Shown: positions 10,212 to 25,270, counted from the first letter of the stretch. The stretch is 64,000 nt of DNA from Streptomyces alboniger (GCF_008704395.1 NZ_CP023695.1:7254001-7318000); one strand, 5' to 3'. Program-made: numbers and translations. The notes: generated by a model from the letters alone, not told the origin.

Positions 10212-12551
10212 CTAGTCGAGCGCGCGGGCCAAGTACGGGGCCGTGCGGCTGCCCTCGGCCCGTGCCACCTCCCTCGGCGGGCCCGCCGCCACGATCCGGC
10301 CGCCGCCCTCGCCCCCGTCCGGGCCGAGGTCGATGACCCAGTCCGCGCCCGCCACCACCGCCATGTCGTGTTCGACGACGACCACCGAGTTCCCCGCGTC
10401 GACCAGCTCGTGCAGGCGGTGGGTGAGGACGTCGACGTCCGCGGGGTGCAGGCCGGTCGTCGGTTCGTCGAGGAGGTAGAGCGTGTGGCCGCGCCGGGCC
10501 CGCTGCAACTCGCTCGCCAGCTTGATCCGTTGGGCCTCGCCGCCCGACAGCTCCGTGGCCGGCTGACCGAGCCGCAGATAGCCGAGCCCGACATCGAGGA
10601 GCGTCCGCAGACTGCGTACGACGGACGGGGTGTCCGCGAAGAACCCCGCGGCCGCCTCCACCGTGAGGTCGAGCACCTGGGCGATGTTCCTCCCGTGGTA
10701 CGTCACGTCGAGGGTCTCGGGGTTGTAGCGGGCCCCCGCGCAGGCCGGGCAGGGCGCGTAGGTGCTCGGCAGGAAGAGCAGCTCGACGCTGACGAAGCCC
10801 TCCCCCTGACAGGTCTCGCACCGCCCGCCCGCTACGTTGAAGGAGAACCGGCCGACGCCGTAACCCCGTGCCTTCGCCGCGTCCGTACCCGCGAAGACCT
10901 TGCGCACCACGTCGAAGAGACCGGTGTACGTGGCGAGGTTGGAGCGCGGCGTGCGCCCGATCGGCTTCTGGTCGACGCGGACCAGGCGGCCGACCCCCGC
11001 CAGCTCCTCGGTGATCTCGCCGACGAGCGTGGACTTGCCCGAGCCCGAGACGCCCGTGACCGCCGTGAAGGCGCCGAGGGGCAGCTCCGCGCTCACGCCA
11101 CGCAGGTTGTGCCGGGTGACCGGGCCGATTTTCAACCAGCCTCGCGCGGCGCGCACGTCGCGCACCGGTGCCGGTGACCGGTCGAAGAGGAAGCGAGCCG
11201 TCGCGGACTCCCGCACCCCTTCGAGTCCGGCCACCGGGCCGCTGTGCAGCACCCGCCCGCCGTGCTCGCCCGCCTGCGGGCCGACGTCGACGAGCCAGTC
11301 CGCGTGGCGCATGACGTCCAGGTGGTGCTCCACCACGAAGACGGAGTTGCCCGCGGCCTTGAGGCGGTCCAGGACCGTCAACAGGGCTTCCGTGTCCGCC
11401 GGGTGGAGGGCCGCCGACGGCTCGTCCAGCACGTAGACCACACCGAAGAGGCCCGAGCGCAGCTGCGTGGCGAGCCGCAGCCGCTGTAGTTCGCCCGCCG
11501 ACAAGGTCGGTGTGGCGCGGTCGGGGCTGAGATAGCCGAGCCCGAGTTCGGTGACCGTCGCGATACGGGCCAGCAGGTCGTCGGTCAGGACACGCGCCGA
11601 CTCCGACGAACGCTCCGCGCCCTCAAGGGCCTTGGCCAGCTCGGACAGGGGGAGCGCGGCGAGTTCGGCGATCGTGCGGCCCGCGAACGTGACCGCGAGG
11701 GCCTCGGGCCGCAGCCTGCTGCCGCCGCACGCCGGGCAGGGCGCGCTCGCCAGGAACCGTTCGGCCTTGGCGCGCAGCGTCTGGCTCTTGGAGTCCGAGA
11801 AGGTTTTCATGACATAGCGCCGGGCGCTCATGTACGTACCCTGGTAAGGGCGTTGGATCCGGCCCGCCTCGCGCACCGGATGCACGGTCACCACCGGCTG
11901 CTCGTCCGTGAAGAGGATCCACTCGCGGTCCGCCGCGTCCAGCTCGCGCCACGGGCGGTCCACGTCATAGCCGAGGGTGTCCAGGACGTCCCGCAGGTTC
12001 TTGCCCTGCCAGGCGCCGGGCCACGCGGCGATGGCGCCCTCGCGGATGGACAGCGAGGGGTCGGGGACCAGCAGCTCCTCGGTGGTGCGGTGGACCCGGC
12101 CGAGGCCGTGGCACTCGGCGCACGCGCCGGCCGCGGTGTTCGGCGAGAAGGCGTCCGAGTCGAGCCGCTGGGCGCCCTCGGGGTAGGTGCCCGCGCGCGA
12201 GAAGAGCATCCGCAGCGAGTTGGACAGGGTGGTGACCGTGCCGACGGAGGAGCGCGAGGTCGGCGCCGAGCGGCGCTGCTGGAGCGAGACCGCGGGCGGC
12301 AGTCCCGTGATCTCCCCGACCTTCGGCGCGCCCACCTGGTGGATGAGGCGCCGGGCGTACGGCGCCACGGACTCGAAGTAGCGCCGCTGGGCCTCGGCGT
12401 AGATCGTCCCGAAGGCGAGCGAGGACTTCCCGGAACCGGAGACGCCGGTGAAGACCGCGAGGACATCGCGCGGGATGTCCACGTCGACGCCCTGGAGATT
12501 GTGTTCCCGGGCGCCCCGGACACGTACGAACGGATCGTGGGGGCTGTGCAT
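10212..12551 (-). CDS. UvrA-like ABC ATPase, short paralogue
   Basis: This 779-residue protein has the UvrA layout of two ABC ATPase domains without linked permeases. Walker A motifs [13 protein letters not shown] (near residue 35) and GVSGSGKST (near 505) are present, each with a signature ([24 protein letters not shown]) and Walker B ([26 protein letters not shown]). Cysteine pairs [20 protein letters not shown] and CPACAG mark the zinc modules. It is about 150-200 residues shorter than housekeeping UvrA, so it belongs with the DrrC/UvrA-II paralogues, some of which act in antibiotic self-resistance. A longer frame to 12659 exists, but the ATG at 12551 has GGAG at good distance. It ends the flank next to the gene cluster; a role in the cluster is not shown. 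Confidence 0.85.
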   Translation of the reverse strand: MHSPHDPFVRVRGAREHNLQGVDVDIPRDVLAVFTGVSGSGKSSLAFGTIYAEAQRRYFESVAPYARRLIHQVGAPKVGEITGLPPAVSLQQRRSAPTSRSSVGTVTTLSNSLRMLFSRAGTYPEGAQRLDSDAFSPNTAAGACAECHGLGRVHRTTEELLVPDPSLSIREGAIAAWPGAWQGKNLRDVLDTLGYDVDRPWRELDAADREWILFTDEQPVVTVHPVREAGRIQRPYQGTYMSARRYVMKTFSDSKSQTLRAKAERFLASAPCPACGGSRLRPEALAVTFAGRTIAELAALPLSELAKALEGAERSSESARVLTDDLLARIATVTELGLGYLSPDRATPTLSAGELQRLRLATQLRSGLFGVVYVLDEPSAALHPADTEALLTVLDRLKAAGNSVFVVEHHLDVMRHADWLVDVGPQAGEHGGRVLHSGPVAGLEGVRESATARFLFDRSPAPVRDVRAARGWLKIGPVTRHNLRGVSAELPLGAFTAVTGVSGSGKSTLVGEITEELAGVGRLVRVDQKPIGRTPRSNLATYTGLFDVVRKVFAGTDAAKARGYGVGRFSFNVAGGRCETCQGEGFVSVELLFLPSTYAPCPACAGARYNPETLDVTYHGRNIAQVLDLTVEAAAGFFADTPSVVRSLRTLLDVGLGYLRLGQPATELSGGEAQRIKLASELQRARRGHTLYLLDEPTTGLHPADVDVLTHRLHELVDAGNSVVVVEHDMAVVAGADWVIDLGPDGGEGGGRIVAAGPPREVARAEGSRTAPYLARALD

Positions 12552-12655
12552 GGGCGGGCTCCGTACGCGGCTCGGGGACAAACCCCACGATTCTAGGCCG
12601 CGGGTCCCGGCGCGAGTCGGGCGGGCGCACTGGCGCACCTGATGCCGGACCCCGG

Positions 12656-15065
<2,410 letters not shown>

Positions 15066-16208
15066 ATGCGCACCATGACCGTCATCGGCACGGGTCTGAT
15101 CGGCACGTCCGTCGCGCTCGCCGTGAGCAGGCGGGGCGTGCGGGTGTTCTTGGCCGACCGGGACCCCGCCGCCGCGAGAACGGCCGCCGCGCTCGGCGCC
15201 GGCCTCGCGCGAGCCCCCGGGGAGACCGTCGACCTGGCTGTGATCGCCGTCCCGCCCAGCCAGGTCGGTGCCGTCCTCGCCGAGGCGCAGGAACGCGGTC
15301 TCGCCCGCTCGTACACCGACGTGGCGAGTGTGAAGGCGGGGCCCGAACAGGCGGTGCTGCGCGGTGCCCCCGAACCCGCCCGCTACATCGGCGGCCACCC
15401 TCTGGCGGGCCGGGAGCGTTCGGGCCCGCTGGCCGCCCGTGCCGAGCTGTTCCGTGACCGCAACTGGGTGCTCACGCCGTCCCGGCTCGCCTCGGACGAC
15501 GCCTTCGAACGGGCCTTGGAACTGGTCGCCCTGTGCGACGCCGTCCCGATCGTGATGCGCAGTCGGGACCACGACGCCGCCGTGGCCGTGACCTCCCACG
15601 TACCGCATCTGATGGCCAGCCTCGTCGCGGCCCGGCTGCGGGAGGGTCCCGCCGGTCTCTCCCGCGTCGCGGGGCAGGGGCTGCGCGACGCCACCCGGAT
15701 CGCAGGCGGCGACTCCCGGCTGTGGGGCGACATCCTTGAGGCCAACGCCCCGGCCGTCGCGGGCGTTCTCAAGGACCTGCACACCGATCTGTCCCGCCTC
15801 GTCCCCGCGCTGGACGCGCTCGCCCGGCCCGGCGGCGCGGACCGCGACCTCGGCATGCGGGCGCTGGTGGACCTGCTCGACCGGGGCATCTCGGGCCTCG
15901 CGGAGATTCCCGGGCCCCCGGACTGCGAGAGCTACGGGATGCGAGTGGCCGTCGCTGAGCGCCCCGGAGAGCTGGCGCGGCTCCTCGCCGCCGTCGCGGA
16001 CCTCGGCGTCACAGCGGAGGACGCCGCCGTCGAGACGGCCGTCGCGGGCGCCGGATTCACCGTGCGGTTCGCGGTTCCCGCCCGAGCGGCCGACAAGCTG
16101 GCGGACGCGCTCGGCGCCGGGGGCTGGGACGTCGAATGGGATCCGGCTCGTCCAAGTGCGCGAAACGGGCGGTTGGACGATGTTGTCGGTCCGTCGGGAT
16201 CCATGTGA
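15066..16208 (+). CDS. pdh: Prephenate dehydrogenase of the Hpg pathway
   Basis: This 380-residue NAD-dependent enzyme converts prephenate to 4-hydroxyphenylpyruvate, the substrate of HmaS. The N-terminal Rossmann motif TVIGTGLIGTSVA is at residues about 5-17. VASVKAGPE and YIGGHPLAGRERSG form the active-site segments. The helical dimerisation domain runs to about 280. An ACT-like regulatory domain follows (about 290-365, MRVAVAERPGELARLL). GTG 15063, ATG 15066 and ATG 15075 are all possible starts; no strong ribosome site separates them. A StrR-type box lies inside the last 60 bp of the gene. Confidence 0.88.
   Translation: MRTMTVIGTGLIGTSVALAVSRRGVRVFLADRDPAAARTAAALGAGLARAPGETVDLAVIAVPPSQVGAVLAEAQERGLARSYTDVASVKAGPEQAVLRGAPEPARYIGGHPLAGRERSGPLAARAELFRDRNWVLTPSRLASDDAFERALELVALCDAVPIVMRSRDHDAAVAVTSHVPHLMASLVAARLREGPAGLSRVAGQGLRDATRIAGGDSRLWGDILEANAPAVAGVLKDLHTDLSRLVPALDALARPGGADRDLGMRALVDLLDRGISGLAEIPGPPDCESYGMRVAVAERPGELARLLAAVADLGVTAEDAAVETAVAGAGFTVRFAVPARAADKLADALGAGGWDVEWDPARPSARNGRLDDVVGPSGSM
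16150..16178. promoter_or_regulatory. StrR/Bbr-type regulator box inside the 3' end of pdh
   Basis: GTCCAA-N17-TTGGAC, a perfect match to the GTCCAR-N17-TTGGAC consensus reported for the glycopeptide regulators Bbr and Dbv4. It shares 12 left-arm and 10 right-arm bases with the box at 26821-26849. It lies 150 bp before the hmo-hpgT start codon, so it probably activates that gene and the dpg genes behind it. Confidence 0.75.
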
Positions 16209-16234
16209 CTCTGAGCGCCGGATGCCGAATTCTC

Positions 16235-16290
16235 GCTGACTGCTGACTGCTGACTGCTGACTGCTGACTGCTGACTGCTGACTGCTGACT
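16235..16290. repeat. Eight perfect tandem copies of the heptamer GCTGACT
   Basis: Eight uninterrupted 7-bp units followed by a partial GCTGA lie in the 120-bp gap between pdh and hpgT, between the StrR-type box and the hpgT ribosome site. The unit is not self-complementary, so no hairpin is expected. Copy-number change would move the box relative to the gene in steps of 7 bp. Confidence 0.97.
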
Positions 16291-16328
16291 GCTGAACTGC
16301 CGGACTCGCGGACGCCTGGGGGAAATCC

Positions 16329-18629
16329 ATGGCGGAACAGATCGCCGACGATTATGCGCCGGGAAATTCCCTGGCTGCCGAAGACCGCGCGTCCGCCGCC
16401 AACCGCGACGCCTTCGACCGGATCGGCCTGCGACAGGCCGGGCTGTCCGGGTGGCCCGGTAAGTCCGGACAGGCCGGTGCCGCGGCGCCCGAGACCACCG
16501 TGAAGGTCCTCGACCGGAGCTGGTCGGCGCCGCTGGTCGTCGGCCCGCTCGATGCCCCGGCACGGCCCGGCGGCGAACTCGCCGTCGTCAGGGCAGCGGC
16601 GGCGGCCGGGCTCCCGGCCGTGGTGAGCGCCTTCGCCGAGCGGACCTTCGCCGAACTCGCCTCGGCCGCCGACGTCCCCCTCTGGCTGCGGACCTACGCG
16701 TTCCAGGACCGGGAGACGGCACGCCGCCTCGCCGGGCGGGCACGGGACGCCGGGTTCGGGGCGCTGCTCCTCGCGCTCGGCGACCGCGACGACGTCCGTG
16801 CCAGGCGCGTCGCCGCCCCCGCCGAACTGGGCGCGCCGGGCCCCTTCGACGACGTACGCACCCTGCTCCGGTCCCGCGCCGACTGGCCCGACGTGGCGTG
16901 GCTGCGCTCGGCCACCGGGCTGCCGCTGCTGGTCGCGGGCATCGCAAGCGCCACCGGGGCGCGGCGTGCCCTCGACGCGGGCGCCGACGGAATCGTGGTC
17001 ACCGCCTTCGACGCCCTCCCGGAGATCGCCGAGGCCGTGGCGGGCCGCTGCCCCGTCCTGCTGAGCGGCGGTCTCCGCCGCGGCGCGGACATCCTGGCGT
17101 CACTCGCCTCGGGCGCGGACGCCGTCGTCGTGGGCCGCCCGGTCCTCGACGGGCTGCGGGCGGGAGGACGCGCGGGCGTGACGGAAGCGCTGGGCGGCCT
17201 CGTCCGGGAGCTGACTGACGCGATGGCATTCACGGGCGCCGCCACGCTCACGGACATCGGCCCCGACGCGATCCGCACCGGCCCCCGCCCCGCCGAAGCG
17301 GCGCCGGTACGCGCCGCACGGCCGCTGCGGAAGGCCGAGCTGCACGCCAGCGTGTCCGACCCGGTCCTGGACACCATGACCTTCCTCAACGAGATCACCT
17401 CCCGCTACCCGGAGGCGATCTCCTTCGCGCCGGGCCGCCCCTACGACGGCTTCTTCGACAGCGAGCAGATCTTCACGCACCTGCGCCGGTATCTGAACCA
17501 CCTTGAGGAGCAGGGCAGTTCACCGCGGCAGGTGCGCACCGCCATGTACCAGTACGGGCCCACCGCAGGCCAGATCCGGGAGATCATCGCCGACTCGCTG
17601 CGCGCCGACGAGAACATCGACGTACCGGCCGAGTCCATCGTGGTGACCGTCGGCGCGCAGGAGGCGATGCTCCTCGTACTGCGGGCCCTCATCAGGGGAC
17701 CCGACGACGTCCTCCTCGTCTCCAGCCCCTGTTACGTGGGGATCACCGGCGCGGCCCGGCTCCTGGACGTCGCCGTCACCGCTGTGGAGGAAGGTGAGGA
17801 CGGGTTCTCCTGCGCCGATCTGGAAGCGGCGATCAGGAACGAGCGGGAGCGCGGGCGCCGCCCCCGGGCCTTCTACGTCGTTCCCGACCACTCCAACCCG
17901 TCCGGCACCACGATGGGCCCGCGGGTCCGCGCCGAACTCCTCGCCCTCGCCGCCCGCCACGGCATCCTCGTACTGGAGGACAGCCCCTACCGCCTGGTGA
18001 GCCCCGGCCGGCCGCTGCCGACCCTGAAGTCCCTGGACCGCGCGCACACCGTGGTGCACCTGGGCTCGTTCTCCAAGACGGTGTTCCCCGGCGCCCGGGT
18101 GGGCTTCGTCATCGCCGACCAGCCCGTCCTCGACGACGCGGGCCGCACCGGACTGCTCGCGGACGAGCTGGCGAAGATCAAGAGCATGGTGACGGTCAAC
18201 ACCTCCTCGCTCAGCCAGGCCGCCGTGGCGGGCGCCCTCCTCGCGGCGGACGGGATGGTCTCGGAGCTGAACACCGCGGCCGCCGCCTACTACGGCGACG
18301 CCATGCGGGCCACGCTCAGGGAGCTGGACCGCTATCTCCCGCCGGACCGGCGCGAGGCCCTCGGCGTGCGCTGGAACGAACCCACGGGCGGCTTCTTCCT
18401 CACCGTGCGCGTGCCGTTCCGCGCCGACAACGCCGCGCTGATCCACTCCGCTCAGGACTTCGGCGTCATCTGGACGCCCATGTCGTACTTCCATCCCGAG
18501 GGCGGCGGACAGCACGGCATCCGCCTCTCCACCAGTTACCTGACGCCCGCTCAGATCGAGGAGGGCGCCGCGAGGCTCGCGCGCTTCATCGAGGCGCGGA
18601 GCGCGACACCGGAAGGGGCAGCACCGTGA
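16329..18629 (+). CDS. hpgT: Fusion: degenerate Hmo-like domain + phenylglycine aminotransferase HpgT
   Basis: This 766-residue two-domain protein has an N-terminal part (about 40-325) with the FMN-dependent alpha-hydroxyacid oxidase fold: VVGPLDAP, WLRTYAFQDRE, LPLLVAGI and LSGGLRRGADILASLASGAD resemble Hmo. The catalytic SNHGGRQLDG segment is absent (VTAFDALPEI replaces it), and the FMN-binding Lys is missing. The C-terminal part (about 335-766) is a fold-type I PLP aminotransferase with YQYGPTAG, VPDHSNPSG and the PLP lysine Lys583 in LGSFSKT. It should transaminate 4-hydroxy- and 3,5-dihydroxyphenylglyoxylate to Hpg and Dpg. From memory, Hmo-HpgT fusions are known from the enduracidin cluster, but here a complete Hmo also exists. 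GGGGGAAA precedes the ATG. Confidence 0.88.
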   Translation: MAEQIADDYAPGNSLAAEDRASAANRDAFDRIGLRQAGLSGWPGKSGQAGAAAPETTVKVLDRSWSAPLVVGPLDAPARPGGELAVVRAAAAAGLPAVVSAFAERTFAELASAADVPLWLRTYAFQDRETARRLAGRARDAGFGALLLALGDRDDVRARRVAAPAELGAPGPFDDVRTLLRSRADWPDVAWLRSATGLPLLVAGIASATGARRALDAGADGIVVTAFDALPEIAEAVAGRCPVLLSGGLRRGADILASLASGADAVVVGRPVLDGLRAGGRAGVTEALGGLVRELTDAMAFTGAATLTDIGPDAIRTGPRPAEAAPVRAARPLRKAELHASVSDPVLDTMTFLNEITSRYPEAISFAPGRPYDGFFDSEQIFTHLRRYLNHLEEQGSSPRQVRTAMYQYGPTAGQIREIIADSLRADENIDVPAESIVVTVGAQEAMLLVLRALIRGPDDVLLVSSPCYVGITGAARLLDVAVTAVEEGEDGFSCADLEAAIRNERERGRRPRAFYVVPDHSNPSGTTMGPRVRAELLALAARHGILVLEDSPYRLVSPGRPLPTLKSLDRAHTVVHLGSFSKTVFPGARVGFVIADQPVLDDAGRTGLLADELAKIKSMVTVNTSSLSQAAVAGALLAADGMVSELNTAAAAYYGDAMRATLRELDRYLPPDRREALGVRWNEPTGGFFLTVRVPFRADNAALIHSAQDFGVIWTPMSYFHPEGGGQHGIRLSTSYLTPAQIEEGAARLARFIEARSATPEGAAP

Positions 18630-18693
18630 CCGGCACCAACGCCCTGCGAGAACCGCGCCGAAGCAAGCCACGCATGTGGGGGTGGACCTTCCG

Positions 18694-18697
<4 letters not shown>
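18626..18697 (+). CDS. Possible 23-codon coupling ORF between hpgT and dpgA
   Basis: A GTG overlaps the hpgT stop (GTGA) with GGAAGGGG at good spacing. The frame ends in TGA that overlaps the dpgA ATG (ATGA). The basic 23-residue peptide (MTGTNALREPRRSKPRM and WGWTFR) resembles nothing I know. It may only serve to carry ribosomes from hpgT to dpgA, whose own ribosome site is less clear, or it may be chance. Confidence 0.35.
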
Positions 18698-21883
<3,186 letters not shown>

Positions 21884-21895
21884 GAGGACACCGCG

Positions 21896-22705
21896 ATGCC
21901 GATCGCCCTCGTCAACGGAGTCAGACTCGGCTACGACGAGTACGGCACCGGCAAGCCGGTCGTCATGGTCACCGGCACCGGAGCGCCCGGCCGGATATGG
22001 CGCACGCACCAGGTACCCGCCCTGACCCGGGCGGGCTACCGGGTGATCACCCTCGACAACCGGGGGATCCCGCCGAGCGACCCCTGCCCCGAGGAGTTCA
22101 CCCTCCACGACATGGCGGCGGACATCGCGGGCCTCATCGAGCACCTCGGCGAGGACGCGTGCCCGATCGTCGGCTACTCACTGGGCGCGATCGCCGTTCA
22201 GGAACTCCTCCTGGCCCGCCCCGAACTCGTCACGCGGGCCGTCCTGATGGCGACCAGCGGACGAACGGACGCGCTGACCGCCGCCATGACGGCCGCCGAC
22301 CTCGAACTCGGCGACGGCGACGGCAAGTTGCCGCCCCGGTTCGCCGCCTATGTGCAGGCCCTGCAGAATCTCTCGCCGCGCACGCTGAACGACGACGAGG
22401 GGCTGCGGGACTGGCTCGCCGTCTTCGAGATGTCCGCCGTCGACCGGTCGGCGCCACGCGGCCAGCTCGGGATCCAGCTGATCCCCGACCGCCTGCGGGC
22501 GTACCGGCGCATCAGCACACCCTGTCTGGTCATCGGGTTCCAGGACGACCTGGTCATCCGCCCGCACCTGTCCCACGAGGTCGCGAAGAGCATTCCCGGA
22601 AGTACCTATGCCGAGATCCCCGGTTGCGGCCACTACGGATATCTGGAGAGGCCCGCCGCAGTGAATGCGGCGATCACCGGATTCCTCTCCGGCCGAACGC
22701 CATGA
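21896..22705 (+). CDS. Alpha/beta hydrolase in the dpgD position
   Basis: This 269-residue alpha/beta-hydrolase has the nucleophile elbow GYSLGA (Ser near residue 84), an Asp in FQDDLVIRP and His in GCGHYGYLERP as the likely triad. It directly follows dpgC by 12 bp with GAGAGGA before the ATG, where glycopeptide clusters usually carry dpgD. Possible roles are hydrolysis of a CoA thioester in the Dpg pathway or editing of misloaded carrier domains (type II thioesterase-like). It lacks the usual type II thioesterase sequence signature around the active site, so the role is open. Confidence 0.75.
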   Translation: MPIALVNGVRLGYDEYGTGKPVVMVTGTGAPGRIWRTHQVPALTRAGYRVITLDNRGIPPSDPCPEEFTLHDMAADIAGLIEHLGEDACPIVGYSLGAIAVQELLLARPELVTRAVLMATSGRTDALTAAMTAADLELGDGDGKLPPRFAAYVQALQNLSPRTLNDDEGLRDWLAVFEMSAVDRSAPRGQLGIQLIPDRLRAYRRISTPCLVIGFQDDLVIRPHLSHEVAKSIPGSTYAEIPGCGHYGYLERPAAVNAAITGFLSGRTP

Positions 22706-22715
22706 ATTCCGTCCC

Positions 22716-22768
22716 GCGTCCGGCACTCACTGGACGCCCTTGTCGGCCCCCGAGTACCCGGCTAGCGT
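22716..22768 (+). promoter_or_regulatory. Inverted repeat and promoter ahead of mbtH
   Basis: GCGTCC-N10-GGACGC (22716-22737) lies directly before TTGTCG at 22740-22745. The latter is 17 bases upstream of TAGCGT (22763-22768), a good match to the vegetative -35/-10 pattern. The start of transcription would be about 47 bases before the mbtH ATG. The dyad could be an operator or the terminator of the hydrolase gene. Confidence 0.45.
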
Positions 22769-22821
22769 AAAACACGTCCTGCCGACAGAAATTGAAACGC
22801 CAGAAACTGATCGGAGTGGTC

Positions 22822-23046
22822 ATGCCCAACCCGTTCGACGACGAAAACGGCACCTTCCTCGTTCTGGTCAACGACGAGAACCAGCATTCGCTCTGGCCCT
22901 CCTTCGCCGAAGTGCCGGCCGGTTGGAAGACCGTCTTCGGCGAAGACTCGCGGAAGGCCTGCCTCGATTACATAGAGGAGAACTGGACGGACATCCGTCC
23001 CAAGAGCCTCATCGAGGAGATGGAGAAGTACGAAGCCGCCGGCTAG
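22822..23046 (+). CDS. mbtH: MbtH-like protein, NRPS adenylation-domain partner
   Basis: This 74-residue small protein binds NRPS A domains and is often needed for their solubility and activity. The family signature is complete: NxExQxSLWP, then PxGW, then a C-terminal [15 protein letters not shown]. The ATG at 22822 gives the normal MxNPFDDExG start and has CGGAGTGG upstream; upstream in-frame codons are not family-like. It is probably the first gene of an mbtH-exporter-kinase unit. Confidence 0.95.
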   Translation: MPNPFDDENGTFLVLVNDENQHSLWPSFAEVPAGWKTVFGEDSRKACLDYIEENWTDIRPKSLIEEMEKYEAAG

Positions 23047-23087
23047 GCGCACCCGGACCGCAACGACAACGGAAACGGGAGGTTTTC

Positions 23088-25235
23088 GTGGCCATGATCG
23101 GTGGCCCGGGGCCGGTGATAATGAGCGGCGGTATGGGGCCGGACGAGTCGGTGACCAAACAGCGAATCAAGCCCGGCACGGCGAAACGCGTCATCCCCTA
23201 TACGAAACCGTACCGGCTCAACATCGTCCTTCTCCTGGCCATCACCGCGCTGAACGCGGCGAACGTGGTGGCCACGCCCGTCCTGTTCATGTACCTCATC
23301 GACAACGGAATCGTGGAGGGCAACACCTCGGTGGTCGTGTGGATCTCCGTGGCGGTGGCCGGCATCGCGCTGCTGAGCACCGCGCTCGGGTTCGCGGAGG
23401 CCTGGTACTCGGGCCGGATCAGCGAGGGGCTCATCTACGACCTCCGCACCAAGATCTTCGACCATGTGCAGCGCCAGCCGCTGGCGTTCTTCACCCGCGC
23501 GCAGACGGGGTCGCTCGTCAGCAGGCTCAACACCGATGTCGTCGGCGCCCAACAGGCGGTCACGACACTGCTGTCCACGGTGGCGTCCGCCGGCCTGACG
23601 CTGATCCTCGTACTGATCACGATGTTCTATCTGTCCTGGGTGGTCACCCTGATCTCCCTGGTGATCATTCCGCTGTTCATCCTGCCCGGGAAGCTCGTCG
23701 GCGGGCGGCTCCAGCGGATCATGCGGGAGCACATGCAGGTCAACGCCGAGGTCGGCTCGTTCATGAGCGAGCGGTTCAACGTGACCGGCGCCCTGCTGGC
23801 CAAGCTGTACGGCCGTCCCGCCGGTGAGACGGGCATGTTCTCCGGGCTCGCGGCCAAGGGCCGGGACCTCGGCATCCTGACCGCCGTCTACGGCAAGATG
23901 CTCTTCCTGACGATGATGCTGGTCGGTTCGCTCGCCACCGCGCTCGTCTACGGCCTCGGCGGCAGCCTCGTCATCGAAGGCACCTTCCAGATCGGCACCC
24001 TGGTGGCGCTCGCCACCCTGATCACCCGGCTGATGGGGCCCATCAACCAGCTCGCCGGCGCGCAGACGAGCGTGCTGACCGCGCTCGTCAGCTTCGACCG
24101 GCTCTTCGAGATCCTCGACCTCAAGCCGCTGATCTCCGAGAAGCCGGACGCCGTGCCCCTGCCCGCCACCAATGACGCCGGCGGTACCGCGCCCGACATC
24201 GTGTTCGACGGGGTGTTCTTCCGCTACCCGAGGGCAGCCGACGTCTCGCTCGCCTCGCTGGAGTCCATCGCCCTGCCCATGCAGGAACGCGTGCAGAACA
24301 CCTGGACCCTGAGCGATCTGACCTTCACCGCGCCCGCGGGCAAGCTGACCGCGCTGGTCGGCCCGTCCGGCGCGGGCAAGACGACGATCACCCACCTGGT
24401 GCCGCGGCTGTACGACCCGGTCGAGGGCGTCATCAGGATCGGCGGCCACGACATCCGCGACGTGACGCTGCGGTCGCTGAACGAGACCGTCGGCATGGTC
24501 ACGCAGGACGCGCACCTCTTTCACGCGACCATCCGCGACAACCTGACGTACGCGCGTCCCGACGCCACCGAGCAGGACCTGATCGAGGCGTGCAAGGCGG
24601 CGCAGATCTGGGACCTGATCGAGGTGCTGCCCGACGGTTTCGACACCGTCGTCGGCGACCGCGGGTACCGCTTCTCCGGAGGCGAGAAGCAGCGCGTGGC
24701 CATGGCCAGGCTGCTGCTCAAGGCCCCGCCCATCGTCGTCCTCGACGAGGCGACCGCGCACCTGGACTCGGAGTCCGAGGCGGCGCTGCAACGGGCTCTG
24801 AAGACCGCGCTGAAGGGGCGCACCTCCCTGGTGATCGCCCACCGCCTCTCCACCATCCGCGATGCCGACCAGATCCTCGTCATCGACCAGGGCAGGGTCC
24901 AGGAGCGCGGCACCCACGAGGAGCTGATGGAACTGGACGGTCTCTACGCGGAGTTGTACCGCACGCAGTTCTCCCGTCAGCCGTCCGCGAGCGGTGACGC
25001 GTCGGCGCTGGAATCCGGGAACGGCGCGGTGCCGGTGCCCGAGCCGGTGGGCGGCCCGCCCGGTGGCCCGCCCGGCACCATGTTCACCGGTGGCCCCGGA
25101 GGTCCGGGCGGTCCGGGAGGTCCAGGGGGGCCGGGAGTCTTCTTCGCCCCCGGCGGTCCCGGCGGCCCTGGGCCGGGTCCTGGCCCGCATGGCCCCGGAC
25201 CAGGACCGGGGGGTGTACCGCCCGGCCACGGGTGA
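23088..25235 (+). CDS. MsbA-like ABC exporter with Gly/Pro-rich tail
   Basis: This 715-residue half-transporter has fused six-helix membrane and ATPase domains and most likely exports the peptide and gives self-protection. The membrane helices lie between residues about 45 and 330. The nucleotide-binding domain has Walker A GPSGAGKTT (about 425), signature FSGGEKQR (about 528) and Walker B IVVLDEATAHLD (about 548). The last 65 or so residues are almost only Gly and Pro with a single aromatic patch (VFFAP), and the first 20 residues are also Gly/Pro-rich. GTG 23088 follows GGGAGG by 5 bases; ATG 23094 is an alternative. Homologues are typical of glycopeptide, ramoplanin and enduracidin-type clusters. 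Confidence 0.88.
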   Translation: MAMIGGPGPVIMSGGMGPDESVTKQRIKPGTAKRVIPYTKPYRLNIVLLLAITALNAANVVATPVLFMYLIDNGIVEGNTSVVVWISVAVAGIALLSTALGFAEAWYSGRISEGLIYDLRTKIFDHVQRQPLAFFTRAQTGSLVSRLNTDVVGAQQAVTTLLSTVASAGLTLILVLITMFYLSWVVTLISLVIIPLFILPGKLVGGRLQRIMREHMQVNAEVGSFMSERFNVTGALLAKLYGRPAGETGMFSGLAAKGRDLGILTAVYGKMLFLTMMLVGSLATALVYGLGGSLVIEGTFQIGTLVALATLITRLMGPINQLAGAQTSVLTALVSFDRLFEILDLKPLISEKPDAVPLPATNDAGGTAPDIVFDGVFFRYPRAADVSLASLESIALPMQERVQNTWTLSDLTFTAPAGKLTALVGPSGAGKTTITHLVPRLYDPVEGVIRIGGHDIRDVTLRSLNETVGMVTQDAHLFHATIRDNLTYARPDATEQDLIEACKAAQIWDLIEVLPDGFDTVVGDRGYRFSGGEKQRVAMARLLLKAPPIVVLDEATAHLDSESEAALQRALKTALKGRTSLVIAHRLSTIRDADQILVIDQGRVQERGTHEELMELDGLYAELYRTQFSRQPSASGDASALESGNGAVPVPEPVGGPPGGPPGTMFTGGPGGPGGPGGPGGPGVFFAPGGPGGPGPGPGPHGPGPGPGGVPPGHG

Positions 25236-25270
25236 GCCCGCCCCCATACCCATACCGGAAAAGGACGGTC

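Noticed and set aside
16235..16290. Heptamer array as a CRISPR array
   Set aside because: Units are contiguous with no spacers and far too short for CRISPR repeats.
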